Origin: an uncultured Prevotellaceae bacterium
GTDB taxonomy: Bacteria > Bacteroidota > Bacteroidia > Bacteroidales > Bacteroidaceae
Reading direction: 5' to 3'
Length of the DNA: 61,198 nucleotides
Assembly (NCBI GenBank): GCA_902768105.1
Contig: CACXJZ010000006.1
Location: forward strand, 1-61,198
Position numbers and translations under genes: made by a program. Below the pieces are notes generated by a model, which had not been told where the DNA came from, made no database searches, and worked only from the letters and a program-made list of their open reading frames with translations. Position 1 is the stretch's first letter. The number at the start of each line of letters is the position of its first letter. This document shows positions 42,624 through 52,000 of the stretch, one piece after another.

Positions 42624-43217
42624 ATGCAACAATCAAACGACAACCAGTCATTCAGAACAAAGGAAAACATCGGACAGATGTTCTATCACAGCTGTCTGGG
42701 CAAGTTCGTCATCTTAATCGGCGTGCTTGTAGTCATAGCCATTATTGCCATTCTCACAGTACCTTCTGAGGAAACGATGCGCAAGGAAATGACGGATGAT
42801 ATCAGACAGTGTATCCAGGAAAATGACAGCATTCAGCGTGACCAGCTTGACGATGCGCTGGGTAACATCATGCGCATTGTGACAGAGGCTGACAGTACGG
42901 TCGATGACAGGGCTCTCATGAACAACTTTAACAAGTACAACAAACTGGAAATCTATAAGCATACGCTATACTCAACGGCATACATCCACAACAACTTCCG
43001 TCCAGAGGGAACACGTGTGGGCATTGGCATCTTTGGAATAGTCATTCCCACCGTCAACTTCAACGACTTCCTGCTGCGTACGGGACCCATGCGCAGAAGC
43101 TACAGCGACGGAGTCATTCGCAGCAGCGTTCACTACGGAAGCGACTACATGGGCGACAACCCTGACCTGGGTGACACCTATGACACTTACGAAGGTGGTG
43201 GAAGCAGACGTGAATAA
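42624..43217 (+). CDS. Membrane-anchored protein, unknown function
   Basis: 197 residues with one membrane helix (about 27-47, FVILIGVLVVIAIIAILTV) after a short polar N-terminus, then a soluble domain with many Asp and Glu (MRKEMTDDIRQCIQENDS) and a Gly/Asp-rich end (YDTYEGGGSRRE). The middle (RVGIGIFGIVIPTVNFNDF) is weakly hydrophobic. I do not recognise the family. It starts 12 bases after folE and is likely co-transcribed. Confidence 0.75.
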   Translation: MQQSNDNQSFRTKENIGQMFYHSCLGKFVILIGVLVVIAIIAILTVPSEETMRKEMTDDIRQCIQENDSIQRDQLDDALGNIMRIVTEADSTVDDRALMNNFNKYNKLEIYKHTLYSTAYIHNNFRPEGTRVGIGIFGIVIPTVNFNDFLLRTGPMRRSYSDGVIRSSVHYGSDYMGDNPDLGDTYDTYEGGGSRRE

Positions 43218-43256
43218 CCTCTCTCGAAGGAATTACGCAAGAAAACTGCCAAGAAA

Positions 43257-43288
43257 TTTGGCTAATTGAAAAAAACGTAGTACCTTTG
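43257..43288 (+). promoter_or_regulatory. Promoter of tRNA-Lys
   Basis: TTTG (43257-43260), 20 bases, TACCTTTG (43281-43288), then CAGC. A near-perfect Bacteroidetes promoter 22 bases before the tRNA. Confidence 0.85.
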
Positions 43289-43310
43289 CAGCCGAATTTG
43301 AAAATTCGGA

Positions 43311-43383
43311 GATCCGCTAGCTCAGTTGGTAGAGCACAACACTTTTAATGTTGGGGTCTTGGGTTCGAGCCCCAAGCGGATCA
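43311..43383 (+). tRNA. tRNA-Lys (anticodon TTT)
   Basis: 73 bases. Acceptor GATCCGC pairs with GCGGATC, discriminator A. Anticodon stem CAACA/TGTTG with loop CTTTTAA; anticodon TTT at 43344-43346. T arm TTGGGTTCGAGCCCCAA. The CCA end is not encoded. Confidence 0.97.
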
Positions 43384-43390
43384 CTTACCA

Positions 43391-43421
43391 AAAGAGAGGT
43401 TAACGCAACCTCTCTTTTTTT
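43391..43421 (+). terminator. Rho-independent terminator after tRNA-Lys
   Basis: AAAGAGAGGTT (43391-43401), loop AACGC, AACCTCTCTTT, followed by a T run. birA starts a few bases later, so some read-through or a further promoter is needed for it. Confidence 0.85.
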
Positions 43422-43427
43422 GTAGGT

Positions 43428-44147
43428 ATGAAGTGGGAAACGATACATATCGACGAGACGGACTCCACGAATCGCTGGCTCAGGGAACAGTTGCCGCTGC
43501 ATGGTCCTACTGTGGTCTGGACGGATTACCAGACGGCAGGACGCGGGCAGGGAACTAACACATGGGAAAGCGAACGTGGAAAGAACCTGACTTTTTCCTT
43601 GGGCTTCTGTCCTGAGAACATCAAGGCGTCAGAACAGTTTGTGCTGTCTATGGCCATATCGGTGGCGCTTGTTGAGACACTCAGGGAACTCGGAGAGGTC
43701 AGCATCAAGTGGCCTAACGACATCTATGTGGGACATAAGAAGATATGTGGCATACTGATTGAGAATACCTTGAAAGGCAACTACGTCAAAGACTGTATTA
43801 TGGGTATAGGACTGAACGTGAACCAGAAACGGTTTGTGAGCGATGCACCCAATCCAACGTCGATGTTCCTGGAGAGCAGAAGGGAGTGGAACCGTGAACA
43901 GGTGTTGCAGAAGTTGCTCATGCACTTTAGCCTGCTGATGGAAAACTGGGACGAGAAGACCATCCGTACTGCCTATCGGCAGCAGCTTTACAGGCGTGAG
44001 GGCACCCATTCCTATCGTGACAAGGGTGGGCAGTTTGAGGCAACACTTATGAATGTAGAAGATGACGGCCATCTGTTGCTGTGTGACACAAAAGGGTGTG
44101 AACGACGCTATGCTTTCAAGGAAGTTGTTTTTTTACTTGATAATTAA
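43428..44147 (+). CDS. birA: Biotin--[acetyl-CoA-carboxylase] ligase
   Basis: 239 residues. It activates biotin with ATP and attaches it to the lysine of biotin carrier proteins. Motifs: DETDSTNRWL, the biotin/ATP loop GRGQGTNTWESERGKNL, KWPNDIYVGHKKICGILIE, and the lysine-containing core before the small C-terminal domain. There is no N-terminal helix-turn-helix, so it is a mono-functional ligase and not a repressor like the E. coli enzyme. The ATG follows the tRNA terminator by 6 bases. Confidence 0.93.
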   Translation: MKWETIHIDETDSTNRWLREQLPLHGPTVVWTDYQTAGRGQGTNTWESERGKNLTFSLGFCPENIKASEQFVLSMAISVALVETLRELGEVSIKWPNDIYVGHKKICGILIENTLKGNYVKDCIMGIGLNVNQKRFVSDAPNPTSMFLESRREWNREQVLQKLLMHFSLLMENWDEKTIRTAYRQQLYRREGTHSYRDKGGQFEATLMNVEDDGHLLLCDTKGCERRYAFKEVVFLLDN

Positions 44148-44166
44148 TTTTTTTTTCGTAACTTTG
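44137..44166 (+). promoter_or_regulatory. Promoter of the patatin-barrel gene, almost leaderless
   Basis: TTG (44137-44139), 19 bases, TAACTTTG (44159-44166), then CAGC. The gene's ATG is 5 bases after the element, leaving a predicted leader of about 2 bases. Confidence 0.7.
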
Positions 44167-44171
44167 CAGCG

Positions 44172-46421
44172 ATGAAACGAATATTGACTGTTATTGCCAT
44201 ACTTTTGACGACTGTGCTGACAGCCTTTGCACAGGAGGCTCCCAAGCAGCAGAAGGTGGCATTGGTATTGAGTGGCGGTGGCGCTAAGGGAATGGCACAT
44301 ATTGGTGTGCTGAAAGTGCTGGAACGTGCCGGAATACATGTTGACATCATTACAGGAACAAGTATGGGCAGCATCGTTGGCGGACTGTACGCCACCGGTG
44401 TTACTGCCGAACGACTGGACTCCATCGTCAGAGCACAGGACTGGACCTACGTGTTGTCGGACAAGGACGACCTGAGTCACCAAAGCCTGAGGGAACGCGA
44501 GCGCCAGAATACCTACATACTCTCGACCTCACTGAACTTGGGAAAGAAGAAAAAGAAGGTTGAGGGCGGTATCATTGTTGGCAAGAATATCGGAAGGCTG
44601 TTTGCCGATCTGACGAGTCCCTACAACGACTCTATCAACTTCAACAAACTTCCCATACCGTTTGCCTGTGTAGCCACGAACATTGTAGATAATACGGAAT
44701 ATGTGTTCCATAGTGGCATCCTGAGCCGTGCCATGCGTGCCAGCATGGCCATTCCCGGTGTCTTCTCGCCTGTGAGAATAAACGGTATGGTGCTAGTGGA
44801 TGGTGGACTGCGGAACAATTACCCCACTGATGTGGCAAAGGAGATGGGTGCAACGTTCATCATCGGTTCATCAGTGAAGGAGCCTGACAGGACTGCCGAT
44901 GACCTGAAGTCAACATCGGACATTCTGATGCAGCTGATTGACCTGAACTGTAAGAACAAGTTTGAGGAGAACCTCGCCATCACCGACATTCCCATCATTG
45001 TGGATGTGACCGGCTACAGTGCCGCATCGTTCAGTGCCTCTGCCGTTGATACCCTCATACGCAGGGGTGAAGAGGCTGCTATGGCTCACTGGGACGAGAT
45101 TGTTGCCCTGAAGGAGCGCCTGGAACAGAACGGCCACTCCAAGCCGCATCCTCGCATCCTCATCCAGCCCAAACCCATGCTTGAACACGTGAACAGCTAC
45201 AAGATTGGGGAACTGCGTTTCGAGAACATGACGAAGAGCGATGAGCAGTTTATCCGCACGAAGTTCAGGCTGCACGAGGGTGACAGCATTGACAGCAACC
45301 GCGCGAACCTCATTACGACCTCCATGCGACTGGACTTGTTCTATAAGTTTGCCGACTACCGTATTATCAACAACGCCGTACAGCAACCTGACGGCAGAAG
45401 TACTGCCAGAGTAGTATTCATTGCAGGCGAGAAACAGAGTAACCTGATGAGTCTCGGCGTGCGCTTCGACAATGAGGAACTGGTGGCGATGCAGGCGAAC
45501 GCTGCCTTCCCCATCAGCTCTAAGATGCCTATGGAACTGGACTTCACCCTGCGACTGGGCAAGCGCATCATGGCACGTGCCGACTGGGCGTTCCACCCGA
45601 CAAGCTTCCTGAGACCAACCGTCTCATATACCTTCCGACGCAACGACATCAACTTCTATAAGTCGGGCGACAGGTACTACAACCTGACCTATAATCACCA
45701 GAATCTGGACATAGCACCACTGAACTTTACCGTGAGGAATTTCGACGTGAGCATCGGTGTGGAATGGGACCACTACTTCAACAACAAAATGCTTATCAAC
45801 ACGGAGCTGGACCACGGATTCGAGGTGATGGAGAACGAACACCTGTTCAGTTACCATGCTGAGGTGAACTACAACAGCGAGAACGAGTGGTACTTCCCCA
45901 CACGAGGTTCTAAGTTCAAGGCCAGCTTCAGATACCTGACAGACAACTTCGTGGAACTCAAGGACCACGTGGGAACGACAGATATCAGCGCCATGTGGCG
46001 CAAGTCCTTCAGCCTGACAGACCACTGGGTCATACAACCCATGTTGTACGGCCGACTGCTACACGGCCAATATGTGCCGCTGATGATGTCGAACGTGATT
46101 GGCGGTGAATGGTTCGGACAGTATCTGCCACAGCAGCTGCCCTTTGCCGGTCTGGGAAATGTGGAACTGCGATGGAACAAGATTGTTGCGGCTCAGCTGC
46201 AGACACAGTTCATGCCGACACAGAGCAGTATCGTTCTGCTTTGCGTGGCAGCGGCTCAGAATGCTGACGAATACAATAGCCTTCTGAAGAACAGGACTAT
46301 GCTTGGAGCGTCGATGAGTTACTACTACAACACACTGATAGGACCGTTAGGGGCTACGGTGGGCTACAGTAACATCACCAAAGAACCGATGTACTACATC
46401 AATATGGGATTTGTATTCTAA
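44172..46421 (+). CDS. Patatin-like phospholipase with C-terminal outer-membrane barrel
   Basis: 749 residues. Signal peptide MKRILTVIAILLTTVLTAFA, then a patatin domain (about 28-310): oxyanion loop LSGGGAKGMAHIG, nucleophile Ser64 in GTSMG, and dyad Asp210 in VDGGLRNNYP. A POTRA-like region (about 345-420) leads to a C-terminal BamA/TamA-type beta-barrel ending YINMGFVF, with aromatic last residues as in outer-membrane proteins. This matches the layout of type Vd (PlpD-like) autotransporters or the RssA/patatin-16-strand family of Bacteroidetes. The predicted activity is lipid acyl hydrolysis at the outer membrane; whether the patatin part faces out or stays periplasmic is not visible. Confidence 0.9.
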   Translation: MKRILTVIAILLTTVLTAFAQEAPKQQKVALVLSGGGAKGMAHIGVLKVLERAGIHVDIITGTSMGSIVGGLYATGVTAERLDSIVRAQDWTYVLSDKDDLSHQSLRERERQNTYILSTSLNLGKKKKKVEGGIIVGKNIGRLFADLTSPYNDSINFNKLPIPFACVATNIVDNTEYVFHSGILSRAMRASMAIPGVFSPVRINGMVLVDGGLRNNYPTDVAKEMGATFIIGSSVKEPDRTADDLKSTSDILMQLIDLNCKNKFEENLAITDIPIIVDVTGYSAASFSASAVDTLIRRGEEAAMAHWDEIVALKERLEQNGHSKPHPRILIQPKPMLEHVNSYKIGELRFENMTKSDEQFIRTKFRLHEGDSIDSNRANLITTSMRLDLFYKFADYRIINNAVQQPDGRSTARVVFIAGEKQSNLMSLGVRFDNEELVAMQANAAFPISSKMPMELDFTLRLGKRIMARADWAFHPTSFLRPTVSYTFRRNDINFYKSGDRYYNLTYNHQNLDIAPLNFTVRNFDVSIGVEWDHYFNNKMLINTELDHGFEVMENEHLFSYHAEVNYNSENEWYFPTRGSKFKASFRYLTDNFVELKDHVGTTDISAMWRKSFSLTDHWVIQPMLYGRLLHGQYVPLMMSNVIGGEWFGQYLPQQLPFAGLGNVELRWNKIVAAQLQTQFMPTQSSIVLLCVAAAQNADEYNSLLKNRTMLGASMSYYYNTLIGPLGATVGYSNITKEPMYYINMGFVF

Positions 46422-46445
46422 CACATTATATAATAAATAATAGCT

Positions 46446-47153
46446 ATGAAGTTTAAGAGAATTCTATTGAAGTTGTCAGGTGAAAGCCTGATGGGTGCTC
46501 AGGGTTATGGCATCGACCCAGAACGTCTGAGCGACTATGCCCGCCAGATTAAGGAAGTCAGTGAGATGGGCGTACAGATTGGTATTGTCATCGGTGGCGG
46601 CAACATCTTCCGTGGACTGTCTGGCTCGCAGAAGGGCTTTGACCGTGTCAAGGGCGACCAGATGGGCATGTGTGCCACAGTCATCAACTCGCTGGCGCTG
46701 AGTTCGGCACTGGGTGCAGTAGGTGTGAAGAACAAGGTACTGACTGCCATCCGCATGGAACCCATTGGTGAGTTCTACACCAAGTGGAAGGCTATTGAGG
46801 CAATGGAGCAGGGTTATGTGTGCATCTTCTCTGCAGGTACCGGATCTCCCTACTTCACGACCGATACCGGTAGCAGCTTGCGTGGCATTGAGATTGAGGC
46901 AGACGTGATGCTGAAGGGTACACGTGTGGATGGCATCTATACGGCTGATCCTGAGAAAGACCCCACAGCCACGAAGTTTGATGAGATTACCTATAAGGAA
47001 GTGTTAGCACGCGGTCTGAAGGTAATGGACCTGACAGCCATCTGCATGTGTCAGGACAACAATCTGCCCATCTACGTCTTCAACATGGACGTTGTTGGCA
47101 ACCTGAAGAAAGTGATGGATGGCGAGGAGATAGGTACGTACGTACACAACTAA
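46446..47153 (+). CDS. pyrH: UMP kinase
   Basis: 235 residues, amino-acid-kinase fold. It phosphorylates UMP to UDP in the cytoplasm. Motifs: RILLKLSGESLMG, IVIGGGNIFRG, KGDQMGMCATVINSLAL, and KGTRVDGIYTADPEKDPTA. Standard length. It follows the patatin gene by 24 bases. Confidence 0.96.
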   Translation: MKFKRILLKLSGESLMGAQGYGIDPERLSDYARQIKEVSEMGVQIGIVIGGGNIFRGLSGSQKGFDRVKGDQMGMCATVINSLALSSALGAVGVKNKVLTAIRMEPIGEFYTKWKAIEAMEQGYVCIFSAGTGSPYFTTDTGSSLRGIEIEADVMLKGTRVDGIYTADPEKDPTATKFDEITYKEVLARGLKVMDLTAICMCQDNNLPIYVFNMDVVGNLKKVMDGEEIGTYVHN

Positions 47154-47177
47154 TCATCGAAAAGCGAAGATTGGGAT

Positions 47178-47546
47178 TTAACTCTCGCTGAAATCAACAT
47201 ATTCACCATCGTCTTCTGTGAAAATCTTTTTGTTTTCACGCTTCTGATGACGGTGGTCAATAATCACCTCACCGCTCTGCGTCTGTGTACGACGTGGCTG
47301 CGGTTCCTCCTGAGCAGTAGCGTTACTTGAACGCTGCTGCTTTTTTCCGTTCTCATCGAAGTGATACTGCTGTGCACGGCGTCCTGTATAATCCTGGCGC
47401 TGGTGGTTATACAACACATCCTCCATAGCCTTCTTGGTGTTACGGATTCGGCTGTATATGCGATAGAGGAAACGGAACAGCATCACACCAATGATGATGA
47501 CAAAGACGGCGGCGAATATGATTACACCAAAGAGAGCTTTTGACAT
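47178..47546 (-). CDS. DUF4834-like small membrane protein
   Basis: 122 residues. One N-terminal membrane helix (about 6-27, FGVIIFAAVFVIIIGVMLFR), then a basic and Gln-rich cytoplasmic tail that ends in an acidic EYVDFSES. The layout matches DUF4834 proteins of Bacteroidetes; no function is known to me. It lies 3 bases after the phosphatidylserine synthase stop on the same strand. Confidence 0.8.
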   Translation of the reverse strand: MSKALFGVIIFAAVFVIIIGVMLFRFLYRIYSRIRNTKKAMEDVLYNHQRQDYTGRRAQQYHFDENGKKQQRSSNATAQEEPQPRRTQTQSGEVIIDHRHQKRENKKIFTEDDGEYVDFSES

Positions 47547-47549
47547 AAG

Positions 47550-48236
47550 TTACTTGTTTTTATTCATGAGGTTAGTGAGTAAGGAAAGCACGACATACCA
47601 CGCAATGACAATGGCAATGCCGATAATCTGGAAGATAGCCAAAATGACTATAGAGGTCAGTAGAAATAAATATTTGATTTTGTTGTCCTTCCATCCCCAG
47701 TGCTTGAACTTCAGGGCAAACATGGGAATCTCGGAAACGAGCAGGTAGCAACTGAACAATACCATGACAATGATGATATATGCCATGTAGGGAACGGTAT
47801 TGAGCCAAGGGGCACAACCTACGATGAGTGCTCCCCAAAATAGGGCGTTGGCAGGTGTCGGCAAGCCGATAAATCCTAATGCCTGACGTTCGTCCAGATT
47901 GAATTTTGCCAGACGCAATGCCGAGAAAGCTGCCATCACAAATGCTATAAATGGCACGTACGGCAGGTGGATGTGGAACGTGCAGAGGTAGCTGAACACG
48001 ATTGCCGACGGCGCAAAACCGAAGGTAATATCATCAGCCAGCGAATCAAGTTCCTTACCAATGGGGGACGACACATGAAGCAAGCGGGCAACCATCCCGT
48101 CGAAGAAGTCGAACACAGCACCTATCACGATAAAAAGCAACGCCAACTGAAACTCGTTCTGGAAGGCGAAATACGTTGCGATGCAGCCCGAGATGAGGTT
48201 GCAGCAGGTTATCGTGTTGGGGATATGCTTCTTCAT
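47550..48236 (-). CDS. pssA: CDP-diacylglycerol--serine O-phosphatidyltransferase
   Basis: 228 residues, several membrane helices. It makes phosphatidylserine from CDP-diacylglycerol and serine. The CDP-alcohol phosphotransferase motif is present (FDFFDGMVARLLHVSSPIGK then LDSLADDITFG, that is DG-x2-AR-x8-G-x3-D-x3-D). The ATG at 48236 overlaps the decarboxylase stop by one base; the frame is open further upstream but that part is the decarboxylase gene in another frame. With the next gene it forms the phosphatidylethanolamine pathway. Confidence 0.93.
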   Translation of the reverse strand: MKKHIPNTITCCNLISGCIATYFAFQNEFQLALLFIVIGAVFDFFDGMVARLLHVSSPIGKELDSLADDITFGFAPSAIVFSYLCTFHIHLPYVPFIAFVMAAFSALRLAKFNLDERQALGFIGLPTPANALFWGALIVGCAPWLNTVPYMAYIIIVMVLFSCYLLVSEIPMFALKFKHWGWKDNKIKYLFLLTSIVILAIFQIIGIAIVIAWYVVLSLLTNLMNKNK

Positions 48237-48934
48237 TATTTCAGTTTCGCAATCATCGTTTGGTCGCCGGTGGTTGGCTGGTCCATCTTCACACACACTT
48301 CCGAGTCTATAGGCAGATAGACATCGACGCGCGAACCGAGCTTGATGAAGCCCAGGTGTTCGTCGATGTAGCATTCTTCATTGTCCTTGGCGTAGGTCAC
48401 GATACGACGTGCAATGGCACCGGCTATCTGACGGCAGAGCACCTGATGGCCTTCAGGTGTCTCAATCATAATGTCCGCATGTTCGTTCTCCTCACTGGCC
48501 TTTGGCAGCCACGCCTTGTGGTAGTTTCCGTTCTTATGCTTTACGAAGAGCACTTTGCCGTCAACAGGAAACCAGTTGGCATGAACATTAAAGGGACTCA
48601 TAAAGATACTGATCATCAGCCGGCGGTCATGAAAATACTCATGCTCATCGACTTCTTCAATGACAACGACCTTGCCGTCTGCCGGTGCTACAACAATCTT
48701 CTCCGTGTCACCATTGAAATAACGGATGGGGCAACGGTAGAAGTTCAGCACCACAAACCAAACGGGACTAACGACAACAAGGAAAGCCCAGAAGGGAATC
48801 TTCGTGTCAAAGCAATACCACAGGACAGCAGCAACAGCAGCAATTAAAAGCAATGAGCCAAATAGCGTATTTGTGCCCTCCCTGTGTATTCTTATTTTTT
48901 TTATTTTCTTCAGTTTCTTAATCTTCTCTCCCAT
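48236..48934 (-). CDS. psd: Phosphatidylserine decarboxylase
   Basis: 232 residues from ATG 48934; a GTG at 48952 is an alternative start. The chosen N-terminus [20 protein letters not shown] fits my memory of Bacteroides homologues. Two membrane helices, then the short (proteobacterial type II-like) decarboxylase domain: [29 protein letters not shown], and [11 protein letters not shown], where the Gly-Ser bond is cut to form the pyruvoyl cofactor. It converts phosphatidylserine to phosphatidylethanolamine. First gene of the psd-pssA-DUF4834 operon. Confidence 0.93.
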   Translation of the reverse strand: MGEKIKKLKKIKKIRIHREGTNTLFGSLLLIAAVAAVLWYCFDTKIPFWAFLVVVSPVWFVVLNFYRCPIRYFNGDTEKIVVAPADGKVVVIEEVDEHEYFHDRRLMISIFMSPFNVHANWFPVDGKVLFVKHKNGNYHKAWLPKASEENEHADIMIETPEGHQVLCRQIAGAIARRIVTYAKDNEECYIDEHLGFIKLGSRVDVYLPIDSEVCVKMDQPTTGDQTMIAKLK

Positions 48935-48967
48935 GATGATCGAACCACTCACTTAGGTTTTCACTTG

Positions 48968-48975
48968 CAAAGGTA
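48968..48975 (-). promoter_or_regulatory. -7 element of the psd operon promoter
   Basis: The minus strand reads TACCTTTG, 33 bases before the psd ATG. Upstream it runs into a TTCATAATTA-type repeat shared with the divergent dnaE promoter. Confidence 0.6.
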
Positions 48976-49015
48976 CATAATAATTATGAATTATGAATTA
49001 ATAATTATGAATTTT

Positions 49016-49047
49016 TTTGGTTATCTCAGTTTTTTGGCGTAACTTTG
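49016..49047 (+). promoter_or_regulatory. Promoter of dnaE
   Basis: TTTG (49016-49019), 20 bases, TAACTTTG (49040-49047). The ATG is 28 bases beyond. The upstream side (48980-49010) is an ATTATGAATTA repeat. Confidence 0.75.
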
Positions 49048-49075
49048 AGCCTCATAATGATAAAAAAACATACTC

Positions 49076-52000
49076 ATGCAAGACTTTATACATCTTCACG
49101 TTCATACATACTACTCCATTCTTGATGGCCAGGCAAGCATCAAGCGGTTGGTTGACAAAGCCATAAGCAACGGCATGAAAGGCATGGCCGTTACTGATCA
49201 TGGCGACATGTTTGGCATCAAGGAATTTCATGACTACTGCATGGGGGTGAACAAATCACGCAAGAAGGAAGGCTTGCCTCCTTTCAAGCCAATCTTTGGC
49301 TGTGAGATGTATGTTGCACGCAATGGTTCGAAGCTGAAAAAGACGGACAAGAGCGACATGGGCGGCTATCACCTCATTGTGCTGGCCAAGAACGAACGTG
49401 GTTACAGGAACCTCATCAAGCTGGTCAGCGACTCTTGGACAAAGGGTTTCTATATGCGTCCACGTACTGACCACGAGGATCTGGAACGTTATCACGAAGG
49501 ACTGATTGTCTGCTCGGCCTGTATCGCCGGCGAGGTTCCCAAGAAGATACTGAACGGTGACATCGAGGGGGCACGCAAGTCTATTGAGTGGCACAAGCGC
49601 GTGTTTGGCGATGATTATTATCTGGAGTTGCAGCGCCATGAGGTGAAAGACCCCACCATCCGTGCCAATCGTGAGACCTTCCCCATGCAGCAGCAGGCCA
49701 ATAAGGTGCTCATTGAGCTGGCCCGTGAATATGGCATCAAGCTCATCTGTACCAACGATGTACACTTCGTTGACCAGGAAAATGCCGAAGCCCACGACCA
49801 TCTGCTCTGTCTGGCTACGTCTAAGGACTTGGATGACCCCACACGTATGCTCTATTCGAAGCAGGAGTGGTTTAAGACGCGTGAGGAAATGAATGAGGTG
49901 TTCCAGGATGTGCCTGAAGCGCTGACAAATACGCTCGAGATACTCGACAAGGTCGAGATATACAGCCTTGACCACGACCCTATCATGCCTTTCTTCCCCA
50001 TTCCTGAAAGCTTCGGAACGGAAGAGCTGTGGCGACAGAAGTTCACCAAGGAAGACCTCTATAAGGAGTTTACCAGCGATGAGAATGGAGAGAACCAGCT
50101 GTCACCTGAGGAAGGTGAGAAGAAAATCAAGAAGCTTGGCGGCTATGACAAGCTCTATCGTATCAAGTTCGAGGCCGACTATCTGGCGAAGCTGGCGTAT
50201 GAAGGAGCCCATCGGATTTACGGCAATTCTGAAGACTCCAGTCTTCCCCCCGAAGTTGAGGAGCGTGTGAGGTTCGAGCTTCATATCATGAAGACGATGG
50301 GTTTCCCGGGTTACTTCCTCATCGTGCAGGACTTCATCAATTCCGCCCGCGACGAGCTGGGCGTGATGGTAGGTCCTGGACGTGGTTCTGCGGCAGGCTC
50401 TGTTGTTGCCTATTGTCTGGGCATCACCAAGATTGACCCGCTGAAGTACGATCTGCTGTTTGAGCGTTTCCTCAACCCTGACCGTATCTCGTTGCCTGAT
50501 ATTGATACCGACTTCGACGACGACGGCCGAGGCAAGGTGCTGAAGTGGGTGGAGGACAAGTATGGACATGAGAACTGTGCGCATATCATCACCTACGCAA
50601 CGATGGCTACGAAGAACAGCATCAAGGATGTGGCGCGTGTGGAGAAGGTGACCATATCGCAGTCGAATGCGCTGTGTAAGGCCATCCCCGACCGTCTGCC
50701 TGACGGTCCTGACGGCAAGGCCACGAAGATGAACCTGCCCAATGCCATCAAGTATGTGAAAGAGCTGCGCGAAGCTGAGGCCAGTCCTGACCCCGCCCTG
50801 CGCAACACCATCAAATATGCACGTATGCTGGAAGGCACCGTGCGCGGAACAGGCATCCACGCCTGCGGTTTCATCATCTGTCGCGACCCCATCAGCGACC
50901 ATGTGCCCGTATCGACGGCTGACGACCCCGACTTCAAGGATACCAAGACCAACTGCACGCAGTATGACGGTCACGTCATTGAATCGACGGGTCTCATCAA
51001 GATGGACTTCCTGGGTCTTAAGACACTCTCCGAGATGAAGGAGGCCTGTCTGAACATCAAGCGTACCAGGGGCATTGACGTTGACCTCGACCAGATACCC
51101 ATTGACGACCCGAAGACCTACGAACTCTACCAGCAGGGACGTACCGTCGGCACGTTCCAGTTTGAGTCGTCAGGCATGCAGAAATACCTGCGTGAGCTGA
51201 AGCCCACCGTGTTTGAAGACCTCATCGCCATGAACGCCCTCTACCGCCCCGGTCCTATGGGATATATCCCCCAGTTCATCAAGCGTAAGCACGGCGAGGA
51301 GCCCATCACGTACGACATCCCCGTCATGGAGAAGTACCTGAAGGATACCTATGGCATTACCGTCTATCAGGAGCAGGTGATGCTGCTCTCGCGTCTGCTG
51401 GCTGACTTCACCCGTGGTGAGAGTGATGCCCTGCGTAAGGCGATGGGTAAGAAGAAGAAGGACATTGTTGATGCCATGAAGCCGAAGTTCATTGAGGGCG
51501 GCATGAAGAACGGTCACGACCCCAAGGTGCTCGAGAAGATCTGGGCTGACTGGGAGGCGTTTGCATCCTATGCGTTCAACAAGTCGCATGCTGCCTGCTA
51601 CTCATGGGTGGCTTATCAGACGGCTTATCTCAAGGCCAACTATCCTGCCGAGTTCATGGCTGCCATCATGAGTCGCCGTCGTGACCAGATTACGGAAATC
51701 ACGAAACTCATGGACGAGTGTAAGGCGATGAACATTAGGACGTTGGGCCCTGATGTCAACGAGTCGTACGAGAAGTTTGGTGTGAACCAGCATGGTGAGA
51801 TACGTTTCGGTCTGGCAGCCATCAAGGGCATGGGCGATGCTGTTGCAGAAGCCATCATTAACGAACGTGAGAAGAACGGCCCCTACAAGAGCATCTTCAA
51901 CTTCATTGAGCGTGTCAACCTCAGCAGCGTGAACCGTAAGGCGCTGGAAAGCCTGGCGCTTAGCGGAGGCTTCGACAGCTTCGGCATCCGTCGTGAGGAC

